DNA from: Brucella intermedia LMG 3301
Lineage (GTDB): Bacteria; Pseudomonadota; Alphaproteobacteria; Rhizobiales; Rhizobiaceae
Reading direction: 5' to 3'
Assembly (NCBI RefSeq): GCF_000182645.1
Contig: NZ_ACQA01000001.1
Location: 310,001 to 374,000, forward strand
DNA length: 64,000 nucleotides
This document shows positions 35,330-45,172 of this stretch, in pieces. The translations under genes and the position numbers were made by a program. A model generated the notes under the pieces. That model saw only the letters and a program-made list of their open reading frames with translations, made no database searches and had not been told where the DNA came from. Numbering within the stretch: the first letter of the stretch is position 1; every line of letters starts with the position of its first letter.

Positions 35330-37210
35330 ATGAGTAGTGTATCGACTGCGTTCGATCTGGAGATATGCAGCGCCATATCAGCCAGACTGGAACAATGCGG
35401 CGTAGCGAGAGAGGCGTTGCTTGGGGCATATAGTGCTGCTGCTCGCCACGGAACGTCGTTTTGCGTGGAGCTGGTTCAGCGGGGTGAAGTTGCGGAGTCG
35501 GTCCTTTATGCAGCTATCGCTGATCTTTTGACATTGGAGTTCACAAACGAAGCCTTGCCGTCCCGTATTTTCGTATCGGGCGAAGAAAAGCCGTCGGCCT
35601 TCATCGATGTGGGGCAGGTTATGGTGCTCGGCGCAGATGGAAGCAGCTATCTCTATATAGCGCCTTCGGAAAATCGCATCCGAACGCTTCGGGACTATGT
35701 GCTTGCGACACCGAAGTTGAAGAACCGGATACGGATTTGCACGCCGACGCTCCTGAAACAGGTCATGCGGCAGCGGCATCAAAAGGATCTGATCGCCAGA
35801 GCCTATGAAATGACACCGCAATCGCTGTCCGCCTCGCGCGTTCTCGATACGCCGCAGGCATTTATCATCGCCATGGCGGTTTACGCGCTTTTCGCCTGCA
35901 TGTTCAATTGGCCCGCGACCACTCTCCTTGTTCTCCATGTAGCGCTGTCATTATTCTTCTTCGGCTGCGTGATGATCCGTCTGTTCGCAGCGGTTGCCGG
36001 ACGGCGGCTGAAGTTTCTGGAGATCAGGAAAAGCAGGCCGCGCGATCTGCCGATCTATTCCGTGCTGGTCCCGCTATATCGGGAACAGGAGGTTATAGGC
36101 CAGCTTGTAACGAGCTTGAAACGCCTGAACTGGCCGGCCAGCAAGCTCGATATCAAGCTTGTCTGCGAGAAGGACGATTTCGATACGATCGCCGCGATAC
36201 GTCGTGTGGGGCTGCCATCGAATTTTGAACTGGTTCTCGTGCCGTCCGGCGGGCCCAAGACGAAACCGAAGGCGTTGAATTATGCATTGCAGTTTGCCCG
36301 AGGGGAGATCGTCGCGGTCTTCGATGCCGAGGACCGGCCTCACCCTGACCAGTTGCTTGAAGCATGGCAGACCTTTCAGGTCGAAGGCGACAAGCTGGCC
36401 TGCGTGCAGGCGCCGCTCATCATCGGGAATTTTCGCCACAATCTGCTGACGCGAATGTTCGCCTTTGAATATGCAGCACTTTTCCGCGGGCTGCTGCCTT
36501 GGCTGGCTTCCCGGGGGCACGTTATTCCCCTCGGAGGAACCTCCAATCATTTTCGGCGGTCCTGTCTGGAGGAGGTTGGCGGCTGGGACGCCTACAACGT
36601 CACGGAAGATGCCGATCTCGGCGTGAGGCTTGCTCGTTTCGGGTACCGTATCGGTGTCATCACCCGTGGCACGATTGAAGATGCGCCCGTAAACTATGAC
36701 GTCTGGCGCAAGCAGCGGACACGCTGGCTCAAGGGCTGGATGCAGACATGGCTCGTCCATGGACGCCAGCCGCACAATACCTGGCGCGAGCTTGGCTGGT
36801 TCAGGTATTCCGTCAATCAGGTCTATACCCTGGGAATAATAGGTTCGGCGCTTCTGCATCCTCTGATGCTCGCCATGTTCGCCTTCCTGCTCATCGGAAT
36901 GCTGTTCGGGCCGCTGACGACACACAGTATCTGGCTGTTGGGGATCGATGTGACGAACATTCTGCTGGCCTATCTGAGTTTCTACCTTCTGGGGGCAAGA
37001 ACGATGGAACCAACGGAACTGGGAGGGTATGCGTACCTGTTCTCGATCCCGGTATATTGGGTGCTGATCTCAATTGCGGCCTGGCGCGCGCTATGGCAGC
37101 TGGTGCATGTGCCGCATCTTTGGGAAAAGACACCGCACCAGCCAAGCCTGTTTTACATCTCCACCGATGACGAGGTGAGGAATGTGGAGCCGCGTCCGAT
37201 GATTGATTGA
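35330..37210 (+). CDS. GT2 glycosyltransferase with N-terminal T2SSE_N-like domain
   Basis: A 626-residue membrane glycosyltransferase. Residues 1 to about 160 resemble the N-terminal domain of type II secretion/MshE ATPases (a helical [24 protein letters not shown] repeat), as also found in NfrB-like proteins. Two spans follow (about 178-225), then a GT2 catalytic domain with the DxD-like DAED (332-335), TEDAD and QxxRW (Q462, R465, W466), then several C-terminal spans. It should transfer sugar from a nucleotide donor while extruding a polymer. Its 3' end overlaps the convergent ppk2 by 58 bp. The AT-rich upstream region suggests local transfer history. Confidence 0.82.
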   Translation: MSSVSTAFDLEICSAISARLEQCGVAREALLGAYSAAARHGTSFCVELVQRGEVAESVLYAAIADLLTLEFTNEALPSRIFVSGEEKPSAFIDVGQVMVLGADGSSYLYIAPSENRIRTLRDYVLATPKLKNRIRICTPTLLKQVMRQRHQKDLIARAYEMTPQSLSASRVLDTPQAFIIAMAVYALFACMFNWPATTLLVLHVALSLFFFGCVMIRLFAAVAGRRLKFLEIRKSRPRDLPIYSVLVPLYREQEVIGQLVTSLKRLNWPASKLDIKLVCEKDDFDTIAAIRRVGLPSNFELVLVPSGGPKTKPKALNYALQFARGEIVAVFDAEDRPHPDQLLEAWQTFQVEGDKLACVQAPLIIGNFRHNLLTRMFAFEYAALFRGLLPWLASRGHVIPLGGTSNHFRRSCLEEVGGWDAYNVTEDADLGVRLARFGYRIGVITRGTIEDAPVNYDVWRKQRTRWLKGWMQTWLVHGRQPHNTWRELGWFRYSVNQVYTLGIIGSALLHPLMLAMFAFLLIGMLFGPLTTHSIWLLGIDVTNILLAYLSFYLLGARTMEPTELGGYAYLFSIPVYWVLISIAAWRALWQLVHVPHLWEKTPHQPSLFYISTDDEVRNVEPRPMID

Positions 37211-38097
37211 TCCTCGGCCCCGATGGCCTGAAGGTCTCTTCCCTCATAGGGCAGTGTCAAAAGGATGCGCCGGATTGCTGCCAGTCTGGCGCGTCTCTTG
37301 TCATTCGAACGGATGATGGTCCAGGGCGCGTAGCCCGTATCCGTCCTTTCGAGCATGGTGTGCAATGCGTCGGAATAATCATTCCAGCGAGAAATGCCGG
37401 CCACGTCCATCGGCGAGAACTTCCAGTTCTTGAGAGGGCTGTGGCGCCGCTCGTGAAAGCGCTTGAGCTGCATTTCCTGGCCGATATCCAGCCAGAATTT
37501 GAAAAGATGGATGCCATCCGTCACGATCATGCGCTCGAAATCGGGCGTTTCGGTCAGGAAGGTTTCGAGCTGCGCCGGGGTGCAGAACCCCATGACGCGT
37601 TCCACGCCCGCCCGATTGTACCATGAACGATCAAACGTGACGAACTCGCCAGCCGTTGGGAAATGCGCGACGTAACGCTGGAAATACCATTGGCCCTGTT
37701 CCGTTTCGGTTGGCTTGGGCAAGGCGACGTTACGCGCGGTTCTGGGGTTCATGAACTCGCGGATTGTAAAGATGGTTCCGCCCTTGCCGGCAGCGTCCCG
37801 GCCTTCAAAGACGCTGATGACACGCCCCCCAGTATCCTGAAGCCAATATTGAAGTTTGACGAGTTCGATCTGAAGCCGCTCCAGCGTTTCCTCATATTCT
37901 TCCGACTTCATCTTCGACGGATAGGGATATCCGCCTGAGCGCAACGCATTGTCGTCGATCCATTTCGGCAGCTTCGGATCGTTTATGTCGAACGTCCGCG
38001 TCTCGCCTCCAATTTTGAGCTTGATTGGCTTGTCGCCTGATTTTGCCTCGTCTTTTTTGTCTTTCTTTTTGTTAGCTGTCTTCGAACTGTCACCCAC
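37153..38097 (-). CDS. ppk2: Polyphosphate kinase 2
   Basis: A 314-residue PPK2-family enzyme that uses polyphosphate to phosphorylate nucleoside diphosphates (or the reverse). Walker A is GRDAAGKGG (99-107), the Walker B-like stretch is [13 protein letters not shown] (155-167) and the lid arginines lie in [16 protein letters not shown]. The first 25 residues are Lys-rich and likely disordered. Single-domain length fits class I. Its last 58 bp overlap the glycosyltransferase gene in the opposite direction. The PhoR-like kinase is divergent next door, a plausible phosphate-metabolism pairing. Confidence 0.9.
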   Translation of the reverse strand: MGDSSKTANKKKDKKDEAKSGDKPIKLKIGGETRTFDINDPKLPKWIDDNALRSGGYPYPSKMKSEEYEETLERLQIELVKLQYWLQDTGGRVISVFEGRDAAGKGGTIFTIREFMNPRTARNVALPKPTETEQGQWYFQRYVAHFPTAGEFVTFDRSWYNRAGVERVMGFCTPAQLETFLTETPDFERMIVTDGIHLFKFWLDIGQEMQLKRFHERRHSPLKNWKFSPMDVAGISRWNDYSDALHTMLERTDTGYAPWTIIRSNDKRRARLAAIRRILLTLPYEGRDLQAIGAEDQSIIGRGSTFLTSSSVEM

Positions 38098-38180
38098 GGC
38101 AATTCCCTTTCGTTTATATCAAGGCATGATATGGGCTGTTTGGAAGCTACGTAAAGGACGTCCGGACATTTCCGGATAAA

Positions 38181-38225
38181 ACATGATTCCGAAAAGCGGG
38201 AACCGGTTTTCGGGTGAAAACATGC
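38181..38225. repeat. Dispersed palindromic element
   Basis: ACATGATTCCGAAAA and TTTTCGGGTGAAAACATG are imperfectly complementary around GCGGGAACCGG. It belongs to the same general class as the elements at 8961, 50370 and 62007 and sits in the ppk2-phoR divergent region. Confidence 0.7.
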
Positions 38226-38292
38226 TTGAACTAAAGTTTAGAGCGGGATCATCGCGCTCTAAGATCGATGCCACAACCGCAGAGGAAGCAGC

Positions 38293-39585
38293 ATGAGCGA
38301 GGCAGGCAATCACACCGGTCCAGAACCTGAAGCGGAGAAGTCGATTTTCGAACCGCTTCTTCGGGTCAAGGGTGTCGTGATCGCCAGCATGGTTCTCGCC
38401 GTCTGCGTGCTGGCTCTCGATCTTCCCTTCTGGTTTCGCGCTGGTCTGCTGGCCCTGGTCGTGCTCGGCGCCGTCTGGCTCGCAAGCGAAGTTGCAAGCA
38501 GTGAGCCGGATGAAGTGCCGATAAAGAATATAGCGCCCAACGAAATGGCGGGAGTGTCCGGCGAGCGCCTGGCAGACCTTCTGACCGATCCAATGGTTGT
38601 CTTCGATCATGGCGGCACGGTGTTGTTCACCAATTCAGCGGCTATCGAAGCATTTCAGTCTCTGAAGACGGGCACAGCGCTCTATCTGCGGTTTCGGGCA
38701 CCGGAAATGCACGCACTGATTCAAGGGGTAATCGCCGATGGCGAAGCACGCAGCATAGAATATTTCGAGCGCGTCCCGATCGATCGCTGGTTCAAGGCCA
38801 TGGTCAAGGCGTTGCCGGGCAAGGACGGCAGACCCGAACTTTTTGTCCTGCTGTTTCGCGACCAAAGCGAAACACGGCGCATCGACCGCATGCGCTCGGA
38901 TTTCATCGCGAATGCGAGCCACGAGTTGCGCACGCCGCTCGCTTCGCTGCGCGGATTTATCGAAACGCTGCAGGGGCCAGCGCGAAATGACGCGGCTGCC
39001 CGTGATCGCTTTCTGGATATAATGCAGAAACAGGCCGAACGCATGTCGCGCCTGATCGATGATCTATTGTCTTTGTCGCGGCTGGAAATGCGGGCCCATC
39101 TGACCGTCAATGAATGCGTCGACATGACTTCCATTCTCAATCACGTTGCCGACACGCTGGCGCCGCTGGCCGCAGGCCTCGATATCAATATCGAGCGGGT
39201 ATTGCCGGATCATCCTGTCATGGTCACCGGGGCGCGTGACGAGCTTATCCAGGTTTTTCAGAATCTCGTGGAGAATGCCTGCAAATATGGACAGGCTGGC
39301 AAGCGCGTCATCGTCAAACTGGATGAAGACGATAGCGGCAGTTCTCCGGAGGTCGTGGCGTCCATTCAAGATTTTGGTCCGGGTATCGCGGCCGAGCATC
39401 TGCCGCGCCTGACGGAACGGTTCTATCGGATCGACGTGGAAACGAGCCGGGCTCAGAAGGGCACAGGTCTTGGCCTTGCCATCGTCAAACATATTCTCGC
39501 CCGTCACCGCGGACGTCTGGTCGTTCGCTCACAACTGGGCGAAGGCTCGACATTTACCGTACGGCTGCCGAAACGTGCGGCATAG
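38293..39585 (+). CDS. phoR: PhoR-like sensor histidine kinase
   Basis: A 430-residue membrane histidine kinase. Two hydrophobic spans (about 28-44 and 48-66) are separated by almost no periplasmic loop, as in PhoR, which senses phosphate through the Pst transporter. A PAS-like domain (about 90-190) is followed by the H-box SHELRTP (His210), N-box NLVENACKYG and G-boxes FGPGI and GTGLGLAIVKH. No PhoB-type response regulator or pst genes are adjacent here. The phosphate role is inferred from architecture and the ppk2 neighbour. Confidence 0.8.
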   Translation: MSEAGNHTGPEPEAEKSIFEPLLRVKGVVIASMVLAVCVLALDLPFWFRAGLLALVVLGAVWLASEVASSEPDEVPIKNIAPNEMAGVSGERLADLLTDPMVVFDHGGTVLFTNSAAIEAFQSLKTGTALYLRFRAPEMHALIQGVIADGEARSIEYFERVPIDRWFKAMVKALPGKDGRPELFVLLFRDQSETRRIDRMRSDFIANASHELRTPLASLRGFIETLQGPARNDAAARDRFLDIMQKQAERMSRLIDDLLSLSRLEMRAHLTVNECVDMTSILNHVADTLAPLAAGLDINIERVLPDHPVMVTGARDELIQVFQNLVENACKYGQAGKRVIVKLDEDDSGSSPEVVASIQDFGPGIAAEHLPRLTERFYRIDVETSRAQKGTGLGLAIVKHILARHRGRLVVRSQLGEGSTFTVRLPKRAA

Positions 39586-39591
39586 ATCGTC

Positions 39592-40719
39592 CTAGCCGAA
39601 CTTGCGCAAGAGCCTCCATTTCAACGGGCGCAGCTTGGCGTAGAGGGAGGTCTCTCTCAGTCTTTCCATGCAACGGGCGAGGCTAAGCGAAATGCGCCCA
39701 CGTAAAGTGACCGGACGAATATAATCACGCAGAGGTGTCGTTCGGTCGCATATGCCGGACTTCCATGGCTCGTCGCCAAAGCCCAGATCGAACATGGTGT
39801 AACCGTCAGCCTTGAGCGCAGATAACAGGCGCAATATCAGCAGTTTTCCGGGTGAAAACTTGCTCCAGACGCCGTTCTCGAACGTTATGATCATTGCGCA
39901 ATAATGGCCATTGCGGACGACGCTCCACAGTGTAGCCAATATGGTTTCACCCACGACCAGCGCGGACAGGTGCAGGGCGCCATGTCGGGCGAGTTGCTCT
40001 GTCGCTTCTTCAAAAAAGCGTCGTTTTTCAGGATGTGCATCGAAACCGGGAACCATGGTCTCTTCAAAACGCCGCTGTTTCTGGCGGAACATGGCATCCA
40101 GAACAGCCCGGCGCTCAGCTTCGGTCTGCGCTATAAGAAACCGGGCCCCTTCCAGCTTCTGAAAGGCTCGGTCACGTTTTTTGATATTGCCGATACCCTG
40201 TATGGATTGTTCTATCTCCGCGATCGGACGCACCAGTGACATCGTGTGCGTGGATGCACCGGAAACGCGGTCCGTTACCGACCATAAAGGATTGATAAGA
40301 CCCTCGACACGTTCCGGCATTTTGCAAAGCGCAACGACATCGTGAGAGGGAACCGATGCAAGCACAGCTGCGAGGACCCGCATTGCGGCATCATGCGAAA
40401 GCTGTGTTGCGGCCGGAAAGACGATAGGGGCATTGTAATCGCTTACGCCCTCATCGATAAATGAAAGGACCCGGGAACCGCAGATGCGTGTGATAGAGAG
40501 CGGCAGAAAAAGAAGCGGTGTACCGTCAGTCTGGCGAACTTCGGTCAAGCAGAGCTGTACGCCGGGTTCTTGCCCATAGCTCGCTTCCCATGCCCGGATA
40601 AAGGATTTGGACTGAAAGACAAAAAATGCGCAGCCGGTTTTGTCATCGGCGTCCGGCCAATCTATGGATAGCTGTTCCGTGTTGCTGAAAACCCGGATGT
40701 CAAAATCTATGGTCAACAT
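39592..40719 (-). CDS. CelD/BcsL-type GNAT acyltransferase
   Basis: A 375-residue cytoplasmic protein of the CelD/BcsL group, an acetyltransferase superfamily (GNAT, FemAB-related) repeatedly found in cellulose and exopolysaccharide loci. Recognisable parts are the central KKRDRAFQKLEGARF and the C-terminal GNAT core with TLWSVVRNGHYCAMI, FSPGKLLILRLLSALKADGY and FDLGFGDEPWKSG. It would add an acyl group to a sugar or precursor. It is convergent with phoR (6-bp gap) and divergent from the GT2 at 40870, and it marks the left edge of the polysaccharide locus. Confidence 0.8.
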   Translation of the reverse strand: MLTIDFDIRVFSNTEQLSIDWPDADDKTGCAFFVFQSKSFIRAWEASYGQEPGVQLCLTEVRQTDGTPLLFLPLSITRICGSRVLSFIDEGVSDYNAPIVFPAATQLSHDAAMRVLAAVLASVPSHDVVALCKMPERVEGLINPLWSVTDRVSGASTHTMSLVRPIAEIEQSIQGIGNIKKRDRAFQKLEGARFLIAQTEAERRAVLDAMFRQKQRRFEETMVPGFDAHPEKRRFFEEATEQLARHGALHLSALVVGETILATLWSVVRNGHYCAMIITFENGVWSKFSPGKLLILRLLSALKADGYTMFDLGFGDEPWKSGICDRTTPLRDYIRPVTLRGRISLSLARCMERLRETSLYAKLRPLKWRLLRKFG

Positions 40720-40869
40720 AAAAGGCTTTCAGTATTCCGAGCGCACCGAATCTCATTTTATAGTTGAAGTGTTTATTGGATTTGAAACCAAAAAAAACTA
40801 TGAAGTTCTGGCTAGTTTGGTCCCGATCCCAAATTGCTTCGCGCGTGCTTTTTCACAAATAGGGCAACG

Positions 40870-41865
40870 ATGTCTGTTTCGATTATCATCAAAACCTTGA
40901 ACGAGGAAAAGCGCATCGCCGAGGCTGTTGAAAGCGCCCTGAAAGCCTTGCCCGGCGGAAAAGTCGAAGTGATCGTAGCCGACAGCGGCTCCACCGACCG
41001 CACGATCGAGATCGCACGGGCCTATCCGATCAGGATTGTGCAGATCGAACCCCCGGCGCAGGCCAGTTGCGGCCTCGGCCCGCAGCTGGGTTTTCAGTAT
41101 TCGACCCAGCCTTTTATCTGCCTGATCGATGGCGACATGATAATTGAGCCGGATTTTCTGCCGGCTGCCCTTGCTTATCTCGACAGTCACCCCGATGCTG
41201 GTGGCGTGACCGGCCATGTCGTGGATCAGGTTCTGGAAAGTCTGGAATTCCAGCGCCGTTCAAAACGACATTCGCCCGAAGCACGGGCAGGCGATATCGA
41301 CCGGATGAACGGCGGCGGACTTTACAGGCGCAGCGCCATCGAGCAGGCCGGATATTTCTCGGATCGCAATCTGCATGGTCACGAAGAGTTCGATGCCGGT
41401 GTTCGCCTGCGAAGCCATGGGTGGAAACTCCATCGTCTAGACCGCCCGTTCGTGCAGCATTTCGGCTATACGATGAATGCCTACAAACTCCTGGTCCGTC
41501 GCTGGAAGAGCAAATACCTGCGTGGCACCGGCGAAGTTTTGCGTGCTGCGATGGGGCAGCCGCATCAAAAAAATCTGTTTCGCGAACTGCCGGAATTGCG
41601 CCTCTGGGGCGCGGTCTATCTCTGGTGGCTGGCGATTGTGGCCGCTCTGTTTTTCGTGCCGGGATGGCTTCCCGCAATTGTTGTGGCGGCCCTCATTGCC
41701 GCGGCGCCGTTCGTGGCAATGTGTGTCCGAACGCGTAGTATCGAGCTTGGTGTCTACGCGGTGGTTGCATGGATATTCCATGCAGCAGCACTGCCCCTTG
41801 GCTTTTTTCAGCCACGCCGTAAACCGACCGACTGGATTGAGAGCAAGGTTATACGGGAGCCCTGA
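40870..41865 (+). CDS. Glycosyltransferase family 2
   Basis: A GT2 enzyme of about 331 residues. The frame opens at 40834, but ATG 40870, behind AGGG, gives the standard GT-A start MSVSIIIKTLNEEKRI. The nucleotide-sugar domain holds DSGSTDRTIEIA and a DxD-like IDGDM. Three or so hydrophobic segments fill the C-terminus (about 230-310), so it is probably membrane attached. Its stop overlaps the start of the GH-A-like gene (TGATG), which strongly suggests the two products work on the same glycan. Confidence 0.87.
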   Translation: MSVSIIIKTLNEEKRIAEAVESALKALPGGKVEVIVADSGSTDRTIEIARAYPIRIVQIEPPAQASCGLGPQLGFQYSTQPFICLIDGDMIIEPDFLPAALAYLDSHPDAGGVTGHVVDQVLESLEFQRRSKRHSPEARAGDIDRMNGGGLYRRSAIEQAGYFSDRNLHGHEEFDAGVRLRSHGWKLHRLDRPFVQHFGYTMNAYKLLVRRWKSKYLRGTGEVLRAAMGQPHQKNLFRELPELRLWGAVYLWWLAIVAALFFVPGWLPAIVVAALIAAAPFVAMCVRTRSIELGVYAVVAWIFHAAALPLGFFQPRRKPTDWIESKVIREP

Positions 41866-44057
41866 TGGACATTCGGCGACTGGCCTTATCCGCCTTGTTT
41901 ATCGGCCTCGCAGTGTCCGGCGCCGGTGCTGAAGAATGGCTTCCGGTCAAAGAAAACAATCTCGAAATCTCCGCCGGGAGCCCTCTCGATTTTTCGGGAT
42001 TTCTGACCAATACGCCGATCAAAGAAAAAAATCGACTGATCGCAAATTCCTATGGGCATTTCGCTCAGGCTGACAAGCCGGCCGAGGCGCTCCGGCTGCA
42101 ATGTGCGTCAATTGCCTGGGGGCCGCCGTCGTCGGGGGCGGTGGATCATGCCTTCATCGATCGATATGTGCGGCAGCTTCGTCTGCACGGTTACAATATA
42201 GCCCGGTTTTACTTCGTCGATGCCGATCTGATGCTCGGACAGGCGCGGGATTTCGACTTCCGCCCTGAAGCCCTTGACCGGATGCGCTATTTGATGGCTG
42301 CGCTCAAGCGCGAAGGCATCTACTGGATTATCGACGGACTGACGTCCGAAAGCGGCGCCCTGGGCGGCAAGGACATCGATCGCTGGGGCGTGGACGGCAA
42401 TCTGAAGCGCCGGATCTATGTGGACGATGCGGCATTTGATCATTGGCTGCGTTTTCAGAAAGAAGTCTTCGCGACGGTCAATCCTTATACAGGACTTGCA
42501 CCTTTGCACGACCCCGCGCTCGCGCTGATCGTTCCTTTCAACGAAAATGGTATCGAGTTTACGAGCTTTGTGCATGAGCACGCTGACGGGACAACATTCT
42601 GGACAGGCTATCGTCCTGCATTCAATGCTTTTCTGAAAAAACGATATGCGGATACCCGTGCCTTGTCGCGAGCCTGGGGCGGTTTGGCCTCCGGCGAAAA
42701 TCTTGAACAGCAAACTGTCCAGTTGCCGGAAAGCCGGAGCGGCGGCGGCGGACGATTGCGGGATTTTCAGGCTTTTCTGGTCGAGAGAGAACGGTTGTTG
42801 ACCCAACGTCTGGAGCAGGCATTCCGCGATCTTGGTTATCGCGGCCTCGTCGCTCCCTATAACAACTGGTTCACGGTCCAGACGGCTCTTTCGCGGCAGA
42901 ACCAGCAGGCGGTCGTCGCCAATACCTACCACGACTGGATCGGAACCCTGAACCCGGGTACCGAAATCAAGGATACGAGTTCGATTGCCGACGCCGCTTC
43001 CTACGTCGGTGAAATCGCTGCCGGACGCTGGCTCGGACGGCCTTTTCTCGCAACAGAATACGAGCACCTGTTCTGGAACCGTTATCGCTATGAAGCCGGA
43101 ATAGTGATGCCAGCCTATGCCGCTTTGCAGGGCTGGGATGGTATCTGCCGCCATGGTCAGGGGCCGCTGACACTTGCATTCGACGAGGCGGCTCCATTCC
43201 GTCAGCGCATCATCCCCTATACCTTCGCTGTAGATCCCGTCGCTCGTGCCGGTGAGACACTGGCATCGCTGCTGTTTCGCAGGGGCGACGTCGAAACGGC
43301 AGCTTTCAATGTGCCGTTCATGATGCAGGGAGAGACGAGTCTTGGTGAATCGCTTGAGTTTCGAGAACCGGCGCGACTGAAGCCGTTGGCGCTTGTCGGA
43401 GGGATCGGTTTGGCGACGAAAGAGCAGGCCTGGCCGCAGGGACTACAAAACTCGGTTGCGGTGGACTATCGGAACGTATCGCTCGACAACGTGTTGCAGC
43501 GTTTGAAGGGCGCAGAACTTCTGCCGCGGGAGAATGCCACTGATCCGTCGCAAGGCTTGTTTGAAAGCGCTACAGGCCAGATCATGCTCGACCGCAACAG
43601 GCAGCGGATGCAGGTTGTTACACCTGAGACCGAGGCCATTGCCTTTGCCGAGTTGAGAGATCCTGTGACATTAAGTGAGTTGTCCATCGGTAATGCGGAG
43701 GCGAGGGGGGTGTTTGCCGTTTCGGCAATTGATGGAAAGGTGCTGAAGGACAGCGAAAAGCTGCTTGTCATTTTCGCCAGCGATGCACGGAATTCCGATA
43801 TGCGTTTCCGTGACAAGGCAGAGAAGGTAATTGAAGACTGGGGACGTCTGCCGGTCACTTTGCTGCGCAATCGCGTGGATGTGAACCTGGCGGGAAATAC
43901 GATGTCATGGACGCTCTCGCCGGTTGGCCTTGATGGCAAGGTCCACGAACGAATAGCCGCCGGGTCTGGCCCGATCGCTTTCCGTTTGGATAATGGTGCG
44001 GGCAAAGCCGGACCGACGACTTTCTTCCTTCTGGAAAGGAAGCTTGCTGTTCAATAG
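41865..44057 (+). CDS. Secreted clan GH-A-like glycoside hydrolase, exopolysaccharide-associated
   Basis: A 730-residue protein with a signal peptide (ending VSGAGA, about residue 22). Residues 30-450 look like a TIM-barrel glycosidase of clan GH-A: the acid/base candidate Glu227 in VPFNENG and the nucleophile candidate Glu398 in FLATEYEH lie at the usual relative positions, with conserved aromatic and NTYHDW segments. A beta-rich C-terminal part (about 450-730) follows. A close paralogue without a signal peptide lies at 57605. It is translationally coupled to the GT2 upstream. Trimming or editing the exported polymer in the periplasm is a reasonable inference, as for glycosidases in other polysaccharide operons. 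I cannot name the family. Confidence 0.7.
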   Translation: MDIRRLALSALFIGLAVSGAGAEEWLPVKENNLEISAGSPLDFSGFLTNTPIKEKNRLIANSYGHFAQADKPAEALRLQCASIAWGPPSSGAVDHAFIDRYVRQLRLHGYNIARFYFVDADLMLGQARDFDFRPEALDRMRYLMAALKREGIYWIIDGLTSESGALGGKDIDRWGVDGNLKRRIYVDDAAFDHWLRFQKEVFATVNPYTGLAPLHDPALALIVPFNENGIEFTSFVHEHADGTTFWTGYRPAFNAFLKKRYADTRALSRAWGGLASGENLEQQTVQLPESRSGGGGRLRDFQAFLVERERLLTQRLEQAFRDLGYRGLVAPYNNWFTVQTALSRQNQQAVVANTYHDWIGTLNPGTEIKDTSSIADAASYVGEIAAGRWLGRPFLATEYEHLFWNRYRYEAGIVMPAYAALQGWDGICRHGQGPLTLAFDEAAPFRQRIIPYTFAVDPVARAGETLASLLFRRGDVETAAFNVPFMMQGETSLGESLEFREPARLKPLALVGGIGLATKEQAWPQGLQNSVAVDYRNVSLDNVLQRLKGAELLPRENATDPSQGLFESATGQIMLDRNRQRMQVVTPETEAIAFAELRDPVTLSELSIGNAEARGVFAVSAIDGKVLKDSEKLLVIFASDARNSDMRFRDKAEKVIEDWGRLPVTLLRNRVDVNLAGNTMSWTLSPVGLDGKVHERIAAGSGPIAFRLDNGAGKAGPTTFFLLERKLAVQ

Positions 44058-45172
44058 AAATCCGTCGACAACCTGCTCCAGCTTTCGCCGGCAAGTCCGC
44101 CAATAAAGATATCATTGCGCTGGATCGCGCCTAGTATGTCCTCGTTTGCGGTGACCACACAGACATTGGCTTTGAGACGAAAGAACATGATGGATTGCTG
44201 CGAGAGCGCATTGAGATAGCGCGGATCGATGCGGCCTTGGGCCGCGATATGTCCTTCCTCCTGCAGATGGAGCAACATCGCTTCGACAGCATGTTTTTCC
44301 GCCCCGGCTTTTGCAACGACATTCAGAACTTCCGCCATGCCATTGGGACGGCTGTAGTAGCAGAAGAGGGCGCTCGGACCCCCGGATTGTTCGCTGATCT
44401 TGCAGAACCGCAAGATACCGGCCGCCTGGTTCCCCGCCGCCATGTCCAGCAGCCAGTTGATGTCGTTTTCCGTCCAGTCCGGATGTGCGCAATAGCCTTG
44501 CAGGAAACCGGAGATGAGCGAGACGGCCTCGTCCTTCGCTATTTCCGTCACATTCGCTTGCGACTTGGGGGCCTTCTTGATTGGCGGAAGGGGAAAAAGG
44601 GGATTGAGCATTTTGCCAAGCGAGCTTGTCCCGCGCCCTCCGAGGATTGGACGCCGTTCGGCGACGTAATTGGCCACGTAGCTGGCGGCCTGAAACACCC
44701 GTGTCCATCCCAGACCATGTGCGCTGAGAACAATTCCGCCGATTGCTTCGGAATGCCGGAGACTTACGGGAGCTGCACTGTCGGTGAAATTGAATAACTT
44801 TTCGCTCGGACGCAGGGTAAGGGTCAGCTCGGCGGCGCCGCGCGGGGAGACCTCCGGCTTCATCATGAAAGCGCAAACCAACCGCCCCATGACACTTTTC
44901 CCATTGACCTTGTAAGGGATGGGCAAGACCGAGAGTGCGCTGTCGATCTCACCGCGCTCGTCCTCGTGCACAACACTGCCAATCGCAGGGTCGTAATAGG
45001 GGTTCTCGAAGAAAAATCGCTGAAAATACTGATCGAAAGTTTCGTTACATGACTTCGAATGTGGACGAAAAACACGCTGAAACAGGGTTCGGATCGCCGG
45101 GATATCATCAATCTTCATTGCGCGAACGCGCCGCGATTTGACGTCGTTTGCCGAGGTCGAGATATCCGCCAT
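44051..45172 (-). CDS. GNAT-like acyltransferase domain protein in polysaccharide locus
   Basis: A 373-residue cytoplasmic protein. The N-terminal half reads like an acetyltransferase (VRAMKIDDIPAIRTLFQRVF at residues 16-35, a GNAT-type opening). The remainder (about 200-370) is less clear but includes a second GNAT-like stretch around GILRFCKISEQSGGPSALFC. It starts directly after the Wzx stop codon with no gap, so the two are co-translated, and it overlaps the convergent GH-A-like gene by 7 bp. Acylation of a lipid-linked repeat unit is a guess from position. Confidence 0.6.
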   Translation of the reverse strand: MADISTSANDVKSRRVRAMKIDDIPAIRTLFQRVFRPHSKSCNETFDQYFQRFFFENPYYDPAIGSVVHEDERGEIDSALSVLPIPYKVNGKSVMGRLVCAFMMKPEVSPRGAAELTLTLRPSEKLFNFTDSAAPVSLRHSEAIGGIVLSAHGLGWTRVFQAASYVANYVAERRPILGGRGTSSLGKMLNPLFPLPPIKKAPKSQANVTEIAKDEAVSLISGFLQGYCAHPDWTENDINWLLDMAAGNQAAGILRFCKISEQSGGPSALFCYYSRPNGMAEVLNVVAKAGAEKHAVEAMLLHLQEEGHIAAQGRIDPRYLNALSQQSIMFFRLKANVCVVTANEDILGAIQRNDIFIGGLAGESWSRLSTDFY

